Assembly: GCF_900142365.1 (NCBI RefSeq)
Contig: NZ_FRAP01000021.1
Span: forward strand, 1-64,000
Direction: 5' to 3'
Length of the DNA stretch: 64,000 nucleotides
Source of the DNA: Pseudonocardia thermophila
GTDB lineage: Bacteria; Actinomycetota; Actinomycetes; Mycobacteriales; Pseudonocardiaceae
Position 1 is the stretch's first letter; the number at the start of each line of letters is the position of its first letter. A model generated the notes under the pieces. That model was not told the origin of the DNA. It worked only from the letters and a program-made list of their open reading frames with translations, and did not search any database. Shown here piece after piece: positions 18,172 through 26,904 of this stretch. The translations under genes were made by a program, and so were the position numbers.

Positions 18172-18209
18172 GCACGGCCCGCCGGACCTGCTGGTCCGGC
18201 GGGCCGTGC
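18172..18209 (+). terminator. intrinsic terminator after gltBD
   Basis: A perfect 17-bp stem (GCACGGCCCGCCGGACC pairing with its complement) encloses the 4-base loop TGCT, 14 bp after the gltD stop, and is followed by a short T-containing tail (GCGTTTCC). It ends the gltBD operon and separates it from the HxlR regulator. Confidence 0.9.
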
Positions 18210-18233
18210 GCGTTTCCTCCCTACGATGTGCCG

Positions 18234-18578
18234 ATGGAGCACGACGTCTTCCTCGCCGACTGCCCGGCGCGAACGACGCTGCAGCTGATCGCCGACGCGT
18301 GGTCGGTCGTCGTGATCCACGCGCTCGGACAGCGCCCCCACCGCTACGCGGAGCTGCAGGAGCGGATCGGCGGCATCAGCAAGAAGATGCTGACCCAGAC
18401 CCTGCGCAAGCTGCAGGACAACGGGCTCGTCGAGCGGCGGCGCATCCCCGCGGCCCCGCCGGGCAGCGAGTACCGCCTCACCCCGCTCGGCGAGACCCTC
18501 CTCGAGCCGGTGCGCTCCCTCGCCCGCTGGGCGGAGCAGAACACGGAAGCGCTGCTCGCGGCGCGCGGCGCTGACTGA
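18234..18578 (+). CDS. HxlR-family winged-helix transcriptional regulator
   Basis: The protein of about 114 residues has the HxlR winged helix: an N-terminal CPARTTLQLIADAWSVVVIHAL helix, the recognition region RYAELQERIGGISKKMLTQTLRKLQDNGLVERR, and a wing ending YRLTPLGETLLEPV. The single Cys near residue 9 is common in the family, some of whose members sense aldehydes or redox changes. It lies 75 bp upstream of an NADP/F420-type oxidoreductase on the same strand, a frequent pairing in which the regulator controls the reductase. The start is the ATG of MEHDVF; a GTG two codons earlier is an alternative. Confidence 0.88.
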   Translation: MEHDVFLADCPARTTLQLIADAWSVVVIHALGQRPHRYAELQERIGGISKKMLTQTLRKLQDNGLVERRRIPAAPPGSEYRLTPLGETLLEPVRSLARWAEQNTEALLAARGAD

Positions 18579-18652
18579 CGCGTGGGGCACCGTCCGGTGC
18601 CCCACGGCCGCCCAGGATCGGCCGGGTCCAACCACCCGACCTCGGAGGCGAG

Positions 18653-19288
18653 ATGGAGATCGGAGTCCTCGGCGCGGGCCGCATGGCGGCCGCGCTCGTG
18701 CCGCACTGGGTGCAGGCCGGTCATCGGGTCGTGCTCGGCGGCCGCACACCGGCCAAGGCGCAGGCGCTTGCCGAGCACGTCGGCGCCGAACACGCGCCGC
18801 TGCGCGTCGTCGCGGAGCGCAGTGAGGTCGTCCTGCTCGCGGTGCTCTACCCAGGCGTCGACCCGACGCTCGTCGCAGCGGGCGCGGACGAGGGCACGCT
18901 GGCCGGCACGATCCTGATCGACTGCACCAACCCGGTCGAGACCGGGAACTTCACGCTCGACCTGCCGCCGGGCGAATCACTGGCCGGGCGGATCGCGGTG
19001 AGGACGGGGGCGCGCGTCGCGAAGGCGTTCCACAACGCGCACGCCGACGTGTGGGCGACCCGCGCCACCTTCGGCGGCCGGCCGCTCGTCGCCCCGATCG
19101 TCGGCCACCAGGACGCGAAGGCGGTCGCGGCGCAGCTCGTGCGCGACGTCGGCGCGGAGCCGTTCGACGCGGGCGGGATGGAGCACGCGCTGTACCAGGA
19201 GGCGGCGTCGGCGGTGATCATCCGGCACCTGTTCTCCGGGGCGGATCCGCTGTCGGTGTTCCAGCTCTCGGTCGGCACAGCCGGCTAG
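18653..19288 (+). CDS. NADPH-dependent F420 reductase-like / NAD(P)-binding oxidoreductase
   Basis: The N-terminus MEIGVLGAGRMAAALVPHWV is a Rossmann nucleotide-binding motif, followed by GGRTPAKAQALAEH, where the Arg after GG can select NADPH. ILIDCTNPVE and KAFHNAHADVW match the F420-dependent NADP oxidoreductase family (pfam03807 type). The 211 residues fit. Family members move hydride between F420 and NADP or act on small substrates; the true partner is not shown. It follows the HxlR gene and is convergent with a broken LLM-family gene whose stop overlaps its own. Confidence 0.8.
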   Translation: MEIGVLGAGRMAAALVPHWVQAGHRVVLGGRTPAKAQALAEHVGAEHAPLRVVAERSEVVLLAVLYPGVDPTLVAAGADEGTLAGTILIDCTNPVETGNFTLDLPPGESLAGRIAVRTGARVAKAFHNAHADVWATRATFGGRPLVAPIVGHQDAKAVAAQLVRDVGAEPFDAGGMEHALYQEAASAVIIRHLFSGADPLSVFQLSVGTAG

Positions 19289-20117
19289 GTTCCGGTGAGC
19301 CGTTCCACCACGGGTGCCAACACCTCCAGGAACGGCTCGCTGACCGAGACCGCCGAGATGCCCGTCGTGTCGCGGCGGCGTCGCAGCTCGTCGACGATCT
19401 CGCCGGGGCCGCCGCGCAGCAGGGCCATCGAGTCGACGGCGACGAGCTCCGCCAGGTCCACGCCGATGTAGCGGGCCATCTGCGGGGGCAGCTCGTCGCC
19501 GACCACGAAGACGTTCACGGCCAGTTCGATGTCCGCGGCGCGCTCCCCGGCGCCGTGCGCACGGCGGCGGCCATGGCGGCGACCTCGCTCCGGCCGGCGC
19601 GCGCGTCCGCGGCGAGCGTGACGGTGTCGGCGAGCCGGGCGGCCAACCGCAGCGCCTTCGGGCCGCGCGCGGCCATCAGGACCGGGGTGCGGTGGGCGTC
19701 GCCGTCGAGCTCGCGCAGCGTCGCGATGGTCCGTTCGACCTGGGCCCGGCGCTCGGCGGCCGTGCCGAACGGGAGCCCGACGGTGGCCGCCTGCCGTTCG
19801 ACGACCGGTCGGCCGGTGCCGATCCCCAGGTCGAACCGGCCGGCGGTGAGCACGCTCAGGCTGTGCGCCTCGTAGGCCGCCTGGTACGGGGTGCGCAGCG
19901 GCGCGGCCAGCACGAACGTGCCCACCCGCAGCTCCTGCGTAGCCTGCGCGGCGATCGCCAGCGCCGGGAACGGCGAGGGCAGCTGGATGCCGTCGGGCAT
20001 CAGCAGGGTCGTGTAGCCGAGCTCCTCGACCCGCCGGGCGGTCGCGATCCACCGGTCCGGCCCGGCGTGCGGGGTGGCGACGACGCCGAAGCGGAACGGC
20101 TTGGCGGGAATGTCCAT
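19285..20117 (-). pseudogene. LLM-class F420-dependent oxidoreductase, frameshifted
   Basis: The N-terminal part (FRFGVVATPHAGPDRWIATARRVEELGYTTLLMPDG, and FDLGIGTGRPVVERQ) is a luciferase-like F420 oxidoreductase. It begins at an ATG with a GGAGGT ribosome site. Near 19545 the frame is lost: the N-terminal frame ends ...SAPRTSNWP-stop, whereas the family continuation (ADIELAVNVFVVGDELPPQMARYIGVDLAEL... to VVERLTGT) is in another frame. Restoring one base in the GCCGGGG run would give a single protein of about 277 residues. It is either a recent pseudogene or a sequencing error in a G run. Confidence 0.8.
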
Positions 20118-20263
20118 GACGACCTCCGACGACGGCATCAATGTTTGATACCTCATCGTTCGATATCGATGACTTCGGTGTCAAACCGTTCTCAGTGCGC
20201 TCCCAGCCGCACCGCGGCGAACGAACACCTCCTGACCAGCAGGTCCCGATCTAAGGTCGCCCG

Positions 20264-21220
20264 ATGACCGAGATCACACACCGCACGATCGACGCCGGCG
20301 GGATCTCCCTGCACATCGCCGAGGCCGGCCCCGCCGGCGGCCCGGTCGTCCTCCTGCTGCACGGGTTCCCGGAGTGCTGGTACTCCTGGCGGCGCCAGAT
20401 GACCGCGCTCGCTGAGGCCGGCTACCGCGCGGTGGCACCGGACCAGCGCGGGTACGGCGGGAGCGACGCTCCGGGAACCGTCGACGCGTACACGATCTTC
20501 GACCTGGTCGGGGACGTGATCGGGGTACTCGACGCGGTCGGTGCCGAGCGTGCGGTCGTCGTCGGCCACGACTGGGGCGCGCCGGTCGCCTGGCACACGG
20601 CACTGCTGCGGCCAGACCGGGTCCGCGGGGTGGTGGGACTCTCGGTGCCGCTGGAGCCGCGTCCCCGGCGGACGCCGACCGCGGCGATCGAGCGCCGCTT
20701 CGGGCCGCACCACTACATGCTCTACTTCCAGCAGCTCGGGGTCGCCGACGCCGAGCTGGGCGCCGATCCGCGCGGGTTCCTGCGCCGGCTGTTCGCCGCG
20801 ACCTCCGGCACGGGCACCCCCACGGCCCCATCGGCCGAGCACGGCTTCCTCACCGCCCTGCCGGAGACGGACGCGTTGCCGGCGTGGCTGACCGAGGAGG
20901 ATCTCGACGTCTACACGCAGACGTTCGCCGAGCACGGCTTCACCGGCGGGCTCAACTGGTACCGCAACCTCGACCGCAACTGGGCGCTGACGCGCCCGTG
21001 GCGGGATGCGCGGGTCACCCCGCCCGCCCGGTACCTGGCCGGGGAGGCCGATCTGGTCGTGGGCGGCCGAACCGTCGACGTGCTCGTCGAGAGCATGTCG
21101 CAGGTGGTGGCCGATCTGCGCGGGGTGGCGCTCCTGCCCGGCTGCGGGCACTGGACCCAGCAGGAGCAGCCGGACGAGGTGAACGCGGCCCTGCTGGAGT
21201 TCGCCGCCTCGCTCCCGTGA
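20264..21220 (+). CDS. alpha/beta hydrolase, epoxide-hydrolase-like
   Basis: The 318-residue protein shows the epoxide hydrolase set. These are the oxyanion-hole motif LLLHGFPECWYSW, the nucleophile Asp in VVVGHDWGAPVAWH, cap-domain tyrosines (YTQTFAEHGFTGGLNWYRN) and the catalytic His in GCGHWTQQEQP. Soluble epoxide hydrolases open epoxides to diols through an Asp-ester intermediate; the natural substrate is unknown. It starts at ATG and is divergent from the broken LLM-family gene, with a 146-bp gap that probably holds both promoters. Confidence 0.85.
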   Translation: MTEITHRTIDAGGISLHIAEAGPAGGPVVLLLHGFPECWYSWRRQMTALAEAGYRAVAPDQRGYGGSDAPGTVDAYTIFDLVGDVIGVLDAVGAERAVVVGHDWGAPVAWHTALLRPDRVRGVVGLSVPLEPRPRRTPTAAIERRFGPHHYMLYFQQLGVADAELGADPRGFLRRLFAATSGTGTPTAPSAEHGFLTALPETDALPAWLTEEDLDVYTQTFAEHGFTGGLNWYRNLDRNWALTRPWRDARVTPPARYLAGEADLVVGGRTVDVLVESMSQVVADLRGVALLPGCGHWTQQEQPDEVNAALLEFAASLP

Positions 21221-21477
21221 CGGACGACTCGCCCGTGCCGCGACGACGCGCGACCGCGCGTCGGCCGGCGGCAACCGCCCGGCGCGTTGATCGTCAGTTA
21301 CCGATCACCGACCGTGTCAGGCCGTTCACCGGTGCGTGCGGATCGGGCGCACCTCTCGGGCATCGGAACCGTTGCAGTGGATGACCGGGTCCGGCGGGCT
21401 GGGGAGCCCTCGTCGGTACCCGGTCAACAAGCTTCCAGCGGTCGTCCCCTGCAGACCGTGGGCCGCCGCTGCGTCGA

Positions 21478-21927
21478 TCACGCCGAGCGCTCCAGGATCC
21501 GGAACACCGGGCGACCCGGCGCCGCGGCGCGCATCGCGCCGTCGTCGGAGGAGGCGTCGAGCCCGTCGAAGAACCGGCCGACCTCCCACGCCCAGCGGCG
21601 CAGGTACTCGCGCAGCACGGACACCTTCTCGTCGTCGGCGAGTTCGACGGCGGTGAACGGCTCGACGCGCCGACCGAGCCGCAGCTCGCCCTCGCCCGCC
21701 GCGCGCAGGTTGCGCACCCACTGGGTCTCGCCGCGCGGCGCGACGAGGTAGCGCTGCCCGTCCATGACCAGCAGGTTGACCGGGACGGTCCGCACGGCGC
21801 CGGTCCTGCGGCCGCGCACGGCGAGCACACGCCGGTCCCGGAAGCCGAGGCCGAGCCGCACGAGCCCGGCCACCACACCGTTGACGATCCGGTCGACCCG
21901 GGTGAGGGGAACGGTGCGGGTGGTCAT
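21478..21927 (-). CDS. deazaflavin-dependent nitroreductase-family protein (DDN-like)
   Basis: The 149-residue protein matches the F420H2-dependent DDN/FDOR-A family: RVLAVRGRRTGAVRTVPVNLLVMDGQRYLVAPRGETQWVRNLRA is the characteristic beta-barrel and F420-binding region. These enzymes reduce quinones or nitroaromatics using F420H2. The gene has an upstream GGAGGT ribosome site. Two copies of a 15-bp palindrome lie directly upstream, suggesting control by a TetR-type repressor. No regulator gene is adjacent. Confidence 0.85.
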   Translation of the reverse strand: MTTRTVPLTRVDRIVNGVVAGLVRLGLGFRDRRVLAVRGRRTGAVRTVPVNLLVMDGQRYLVAPRGETQWVRNLRAAGEGELRLGRRVEPFTAVELADDEKVSVLREYLRRWAWEVGRFFDGLDASSDDGAMRAAAPGRPVFRILERSA

Positions 21928-21952
21928 GGGAACCTCCTGGGATCGATTCTAC

Positions 21953-22019
21953 GAGAGCACTGCTCTCTGATGAGACCAGTGAATCGCTTCCATCGATCAC
22001 TGTCAAGAGCGGTGCTCTC
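21953..22019. promoter_or_regulatory. paired palindromic operator-like sites upstream of the DDN-like gene
   Basis: The first site, 21953-21967, is a perfect palindrome (GAGAGCA C TGCTCTC). The second, 22005-22019, is a near copy (AAGAGCGGTGCTCTC) matching 12 of 15 positions. The centres are 52 bp apart, about five helical turns. The form and spacing are those of a homodimeric repressor binding two sites. They are 26 bp or more upstream of the DDN-like start codon. The regulator is not evident nearby. Confidence 0.6.
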
Positions 22020-22195
22020 CCTGACGCTTATCGCGATGACGCCCCGTATCCGCCGAGTGCGCTGCGTGTCACCGAACCGGACGTTCCCCGCAAAGCCGAC
22101 TGCCTCATCCCCCGTGATCGAGGAAGGACGCAGGGCGACGGAGAATGCAGGGTGTGGGTGCACGGGCCCCTCGACCGACCCCCTACGGTGCTCCG

Positions 22196-23365
22196 GTGGA
22201 GTTGTACGGCCGAAGCATCCGTGTGCTGCTCAGCGGAGCCGAGTACTCCGGTGGGCTCGCCGCCGTACGAGCGCTCCGCTCCGCGGGGTTCGAACCGTGG
22301 GTCGCCGACCCGGTCGACGGCTCCTACGGCGCCCTCTCCCGCGCCGCGGCCGGCTCGGTGCGCGTCACCGATCCGCGGATCGACCCGCTCGCGTTCACCG
22401 AGGAGCTGGTGGAAGCGGCCGACCGGATCGGTGCCCGAGTCGTCCTGCCCGGCACGGAGCCCGCACTGCTCGCGCTGGGCGAGCACCGCGGACTGTTCCC
22501 GGACGACGTCGCCGTGGGCGCCCCGCCGCCCGAGCTGACGATCGCCGCCACCGACAAGCAGAGCCTCGCGCAGCGGGCTGCCGATGCCGGGTTCGCGGTG
22601 CCGCCCACCGAGCTGATCACCCTGGACGACCTGCGGGGCGGCCGGACCGACCAGCCCTACCCGGTCGTCGTCAAGCCGGTGCGGTCCGAGCTCGCCGATG
22701 CATCCGGCCTGCAGCGCTACGAGGTCGTGCGCGCCCGGGATCCGCGGGAGCTGGCAGCAGCGCTGGAGGTGCTGCCCGGCAAGGCCGCGCTCGTCCAGCC
22801 GTACCTCATCGGGCCGATCCGCACCGTCAACGGCGTGGCCTGGGACGGCGAGGTCGTCGCCTCCGTGCACAAGCTGGCCGAGCGGACATGGCCGCTCGAC
22901 TGCGGGGTGGTCTGCTACGCCCGCACCGTCCCCATCGAGCCGGACGTGGACCGCGCCGCCCGCGCGCTGCTGGGCGACCTCGGCTGGAGCGGGCTGTTCA
23001 ACCTCCAGATGATCAGCACGCCCGACGGGCACCACGTCATCGACCTCAATCCGCGCGTCTACCACTCCCTCGCGCTCGCGGTCGACGCCGGTGCGAACCT
23101 CCCCGCGATCTGGACGGCGCTGCTGCTCGGCGAGCGGCCGCCGTTCAGCGGGTACCGCGTCGGCGTGCGGTTCCGCTCCGAGGAGGACGTGATGGCGCTG
23201 TGGGGCACGTTCCGCGCCGGGCGCCGCGCGGCCGCCCTGCGCGGGCTCGTACCGCACCGGGGCACGTCGCACGCGGTGCTGTCGCTGCGCGACCCGGCCC
23301 CGACGCTGAACGTCCTGCGCCGCGCCGTGCGGGTCGCGCGGCGGCGCGGCAGCCCCCGCGGATAG
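22196..23365 (+). CDS. ATP-grasp domain protein (carboxylate-amine ligase type)
   Basis: The protein (389 residues from the GTG giving VELYGRS) has an N-terminal Rossmann-like pre-ATP-grasp domain (IRVLLSGAEYSGGLAAVRAL), then the ATP-grasp region with YPVVVKPVRSELAD and a metal-binding end FNLQMISTPDGHHVIDLNPRVYHS. ATP-grasp enzymes activate a carboxylate as acyl phosphate and join it to an amine or thiol; the substrates are not known. The C-terminus is basic. It converges on an SDR gene on the other strand. Thirty-odd extra N-terminal bases are open, but GTG 22196 fits the fold start. Confidence 0.8.
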   Translation: MELYGRSIRVLLSGAEYSGGLAAVRALRSAGFEPWVADPVDGSYGALSRAAAGSVRVTDPRIDPLAFTEELVEAADRIGARVVLPGTEPALLALGEHRGLFPDDVAVGAPPPELTIAATDKQSLAQRAADAGFAVPPTELITLDDLRGGRTDQPYPVVVKPVRSELADASGLQRYEVVRARDPRELAAALEVLPGKAALVQPYLIGPIRTVNGVAWDGEVVASVHKLAERTWPLDCGVVCYARTVPIEPDVDRAARALLGDLGWSGLFNLQMISTPDGHHVIDLNPRVYHSLALAVDAGANLPAIWTALLLGERPPFSGYRVGVRFRSEEDVMALWGTFRAGRRAAALRGLVPHRGTSHAVLSLRDPAPTLNVLRRAVRVARRRGSPRG

Positions 23366-23368
23366 CGG

Positions 23369-24136
23369 TCACGGGCCCCGCCCGAGGAGACGATCACCTG
23401 ACCGGTGACCCAGCCGGCGTCCGGCCCGGCCAGCCACGCGAGCAGCCACGCCGCGTCGTCCGGCTCGCCCCAGCGGCCCATCGGCTCGTACTCGAGCACC
23501 GCGGCCCGGGTCGCCTCGTCCGGCCAGCCGGTGTCGGTGGCGCCCGGGTCGACGGTGTTCACGGTGATCTTGCCGGGCGCGAGGTGGGCCGCGAGGCTCG
23601 CCGTGACCTGGCGCAACGCCCCCTTGGACGCGATGTAGGGCAGCTCGCCGGGCATCGGCCCGCGGTGCTGGCCCGAGGTGAGCAGCACGACCCGCCCGAG
23701 GCGGCCGTCGTCGTGCCGGCGGGCGAACTGCTGGACCAGCAGCAGGGTGGCGCGGGTGTTCACCGCGTAGCTGAGGTCCAGCTCCTCGGCCGTCAGGTGC
23801 TCCAGGTCCTGCTCGCTGCTGCGGGCGTGGTCGGCGACCAGCACGTCGACGTGGCCGAACACGGCGCCGGCGGCATCGACGACCGCTGCGGGCGCCGGCG
23901 GGTCGGCCAGGTCGGCCGCGAACGCCTCCACCCGGGCGCCGGTCGCCTCGGCGATCTCCGCCGGGATCCCGGTGCCGCCGTCGGGATCGGCCCCCGGTCT
24001 GCTCGGCGTCGGCGGGCGACCAGGTGTGCAGGAACAGGTCGACGCCGGCGGCGCCGAGCCGTCGGGCGACCGCGGCACCGATGCCGCTGCGCCGGCCGAC
24101 CCCGGCGACGAGGGCGACGGGTCTGGACACGATCAT
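23369..24136 (-). pseudogene. short-chain dehydrogenase/reductase, frameshifted twice
   Basis: The start (MIVSRPVALVAGVGRRSGIGAAVARRLG) is an SDR Rossmann motif. After HTWSPADAEQTGG the family sequence moves to another frame (DPDGGTGIPAEIAEATGARVEAF) at a run of five C/G near 23991-23995. This second frame carries the catalytic YIASKG motif and NTVDPGATDT. At the C-terminus (VIVSSGG) the second frame runs on antisense through the ATP-grasp gene, while the first frame gives a stop right there. Two opposite one-base changes in G runs would restore a normal 255-residue protein, so sequencing error is a strong alternative to decay. Confidence 0.75.
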
Positions 24137-24199
24137 CAGCCGGTCCGAGACCACCGGTGCGAGTGAAGCGATTTGCACGGTTCCGCCCCACGCGCGATC

Positions 24200-24739
24200 A
24201 TGCCGCCCGTGCTCGTGCGCCGGGAGGTTCGCGCCGATCACGCCCGCGTCCGCGGCGTGCATCTGGCCGCTTTCGCGCGTGAGGACGGCGCGCCGGTGGC
24301 CGAGGCCGACCTCGTCGACCGGCTGCGGGCCGGGCCGTGGTTCCTGCCCGCGTTGTCACTGGTCGCACTCGCCGCCCCGGACGCGCCGGGGGCCGACGTC
24401 GTGGGGCACGTGATCGCGACCCGCGGCACGATCGAGCCGTCCGGCGCCCCAGCGCTGGGTCTGGGCCCGCTCGGGGTGGTCCCGGCCTGGCAGCGCCGCG
24501 GGGTGGGCAGCGCGCTCATGCACGCGCTGCTGGGGGCGGCGGAGGCGACCGACGAGACGGTGGTGTGCCTGCTCGGCTCACCGCGCTACTACTGCCGCTT
24601 CGGGTTCCGCCCGGCCGTGGAGGCGGGCATCGCCGCGCCGGACCCGGCATGGGGCGGGGCGTTCCAGGTGCGCACGTTCGGCACCGGGCGGGTGCCGTCG
24701 GGCACGTTCCGCTACGCCGCACCGTTCGACGAGCTCTAG
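24200..24739 (+). CDS. GNAT-family N-acetyltransferase
   Basis: The 179-residue protein has the GNAT acetyl-CoA site in LGPLGVVPAWQRRGVGSALMHALL (the Q-RRGVG motif A), followed by VCLLGSPRYYCRFGFRPA and a C-terminal GTFRYAAPFDEL, typical of the YhbS-like group. The acyl acceptor is unknown. I use the ATG giving MPPVLVRREV; nine upstream codons are open. It precedes gntK by 23 bp on the same strand and may be co-transcribed. Confidence 0.85.
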   Translation: MPPVLVRREVRADHARVRGVHLAAFAREDGAPVAEADLVDRLRAGPWFLPALSLVALAAPDAPGADVVGHVIATRGTIEPSGAPALGLGPLGVVPAWQRRGVGSALMHALLGAAEATDETVVCLLGSPRYYCRFGFRPAVEAGIAAPDPAWGGAFQVRTFGTGRVPSGTFRYAAPFDEL

Positions 24740-24762
24740 GTCGAGTCTGCGACCATGCCGCG

Positions 24763-25272
24763 ATGACCGTGCTCGTCGTGATGGGCGTCTCGGGGAGCGG
24801 CAAGTCCACCGTCGCCGCGCGCCTGGCCGAACGACTCGGCTGGGACGTCCAAGAGGGCGACGACCTGCATCCCCCGGCCAACGTGGTGAAGATGCACTCC
24901 GGGCATCCGCTGACCGATGAGGACCGGTGGCCGTGGCTGGACGCAGTGGCGGCCTGGATCCGCGCGCACGTCGACGCGGGCGAGCCTGGCGTGATCACGT
25001 GCTCGGCGCTGCGGCGGGTGTACCGGGACCGGCTGCGCCGCGGCGCCGACGACCCCACCGTGGTGTTCGTCCACGTGACCGGCAGCCGCGAGCTGCTGGC
25101 CGCCCGCCTGGCCGCGCGGACGGGGCACTTCATGCCGCCCGGGCTGCTCGACTCCCAGCTGGCCACGCTGGAGATGCCCGACCCGGACGAGAACGTGATC
25201 ACCCTCGATGCGGCCGAACCCCCGGAGACGATGGTCGCGGCCGTGGTCGAGCGGCTGGGCCGCGCCCCGTGA
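24763..25272 (+). CDS. gntK: gluconokinase
   Basis: Gluconokinase makes 6-phosphogluconate from gluconate and ATP. The P-loop is VVMGVSGSGKSTVAARLAE near the N-terminus, followed by QEGDDLHPPANVVKM, HPLTDEDRWPWL, CSALRRVYRDRLR and HFMPPGLLDSQLATLE, all standard GntK blocks. The 169 residues are typical. The start ATG is 23 bp after the acetyltransferase stop. No gluconate permease or dehydrogenase is nearby. It is followed, after about 160 bp, by the lar genes. Confidence 0.95.
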   Translation: MTVLVVMGVSGSGKSTVAARLAERLGWDVQEGDDLHPPANVVKMHSGHPLTDEDRWPWLDAVAAWIRAHVDAGEPGVITCSALRRVYRDRLRRGADDPTVVFVHVTGSRELLAARLAARTGHFMPPGLLDSQLATLEMPDPDENVITLDAAEPPETMVAAVVERLGRAP

Positions 25273-25435
25273 CCGCCACCCCGTAACCGCACGGACACCG
25301 ACGACGCCGCCCGCTCGGGGTACGGTCTGGCCGGGTGGCGGCGCCGATTCGACACCCGTCGCCATCCAGTACATGATCGTCGGACCGCGACCGGCGGACT
25401 CGCCGCCGGGACGCGATGGGCTGACGGGGGTCCGC

Positions 25436-26242
25436 ATGCTCGACCGGCTCGAGGCGCGGCTGGCGCGGGAGCGCGCACTGGTCGTGGCCTTCTCCGGGGG
25501 TGCCGACTCAGCGCTCCTGGCGGTGGCCGCGCACCGGGTGCTGGGCGAGCGCGCGCTGGCCGTCACCGCGGTGTCGCCGAGCCTGCCCGAGCGCGAACGG
25601 CGAGCGGCCGCGGCGTTCGCGCGCCGCCACGGGGTGGCGCACGTCGAAGTGCGCACCGACGAGGCCGAGCGCCCGGAGTACGTGGCCAACGGCGGCGACC
25701 GCTGCGCGCACTGCAAGTCGGCGCTGCTCGACGCGCTCGCCCCGATCGCCGCGCTGGCCGGCGGGAAGATCGCGCTGGGCACCAACCTCGACGATCTCGG
25801 CGACCACCGCCCCGGCCAGCAGGCGGCCGCGGCGCGCGGCGCGATCGCCCCGTTCGTCGACGCCGGGCTCACCAAGGCCGACGTGCGCGCGATCAGCGCT
25901 CACCTGGACCTGGAGACCGCGGGGAAGCCGGCCGCGGCCTGCCTGGCGTCGAGGGTCGCGTACGGCGATCCGGTCACCCCGCAGCTGCTCGCGCGCATCG
26001 AGGCCGCCGAGGACGCGCTGCACGACCTGGGCTTCCTGATCTGCCGGGTGCGCACTCACGGCGACGGCGCGGTGGCCCGCATCGAGGTGCCGCCCGCCGA
26101 TCTCGACGCCGCGCACGCTCGCCGGGCCGAGATCTCCGCCGCGGTCCGCCGGGCCGGTTTCCGGTTCTGCGCGCTCGATCTGGACGGCTTCGCGAGCGGG
26201 CGGATGAACGTGCTGCTCGGGATGCCGGCCGTGCACCCGTGA
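25436..26242 (+). CDS. larE: ATP-dependent sacrificial sulfur transferase LarE
   Basis: LarE adds sulfur to the nickel-pincer nucleotide precursor. The PP-loop motif is VVAFSGGADSALLAVAA. The segment RCAHCKSALL and a later AACLASR give three conserved cysteines, the arrangement of the [4Fe-4S]-containing LarE type rather than the type that sacrifices one Cys; that distinction is inference. I start at ATG MLDRLEARL (268 residues); the frame is open upstream. The stop overlaps the larB start (GTGA), so larE-larB-larC form one operon. Confidence 0.9.
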   Translation: MLDRLEARLARERALVVAFSGGADSALLAVAAHRVLGERALAVTAVSPSLPERERRAAAAFARRHGVAHVEVRTDEAERPEYVANGGDRCAHCKSALLDALAPIAALAGGKIALGTNLDDLGDHRPGQQAAAARGAIAPFVDAGLTKADVRAISAHLDLETAGKPAAACLASRVAYGDPVTPQLLARIEAAEDALHDLGFLICRVRTHGDGAVARIEVPPADLDAAHARRAEISAAVRRAGFRFCALDLDGFASGRMNVLLGMPAVHP

Positions 26243-26904
26243 CCGGGTTCCGCGACCTCGGCTGGGCCCGCCCCGACATCGACCGCGAGGCCCGCCTCGG
26301 GCTGCCCGAGGTCGTCTACGCACCGGGCAAGGAGCCCGCGCAGATCGCCGCCGTGGTGTCCAGCCTGCTCGCGGCCAACGCCGGCCCGGTCCTGGCGACC
26401 CGCGTGGAGCCGGGCACCGCGCAGGCCGTGCTCGCCGCAGTTCCCGACGGCGTGCACGAGCCGCGGGCGAAGCTGCTGCACTGGCGGGCGGCCGCACCGA
26501 TGGCGTTCACCGTCGCGATCGTCGCCGCCGGCACGTCCGACGGCCCGGTGGCCGCGGAGGCCGCCGCCGTCGCCAGGGCGATCGGGCTGACCGTCGACGA
26601 GATCCACGACGTCGGCGTGGCCGGCGTCCACCGGTTGCTCGCGGTGCGCGACCGCATCGCCGCCGCCGACGCGGTCGTCTGCATCGCCGGCATGGAGGGC
26701 GCGCTGCCCAGCGTGGTCGCCGGGCTGGTCGCCGCCCCGGTGATCGCCGTGCCCACCTCCGTCGGGTACGGGGCGGCGTTCGACGGCGTCACGGCGCTGC
26801 TCGCGATGCTGTCGTCGTGCGCGGCGGGGGTCACCGTCGTCAACATCGACTCGGGCTTCGCGGCGGCCATGGCCGCGCACCGCATCGCCCGCTCCCGCGC
26901 ATGA
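26239..26904 (+). CDS. larB: nickel-pincer cofactor biosynthesis protein LarB
   Basis: LarB carboxylates nicotinic acid adenine dinucleotide and hydrolyses its phosphoanhydride in the first step of nickel-pincer nucleotide synthesis. The 221-residue protein is AIR-carboxylase (PurE)-like in its C-terminal half: VAIVAAGTSDGPVAAEAA, then GVAGVHRLLA, IAGMEGALPSVVAGLV and VPTSVGYGAAF. It overlaps larE and larC by 4 nt each, implying tight coupling. Confidence 0.93.
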   Translation: MTGFRDLGWARPDIDREARLGLPEVVYAPGKEPAQIAAVVSSLLAANAGPVLATRVEPGTAQAVLAAVPDGVHEPRAKLLHWRAAAPMAFTVAIVAAGTSDGPVAAEAAAVARAIGLTVDEIHDVGVAGVHRLLAVRDRIAAADAVVCIAGMEGALPSVVAGLVAAPVIAVPTSVGYGAAFDGVTALLAMLSSCAAGVTVVNIDSGFAAAMAAHRIARSRA

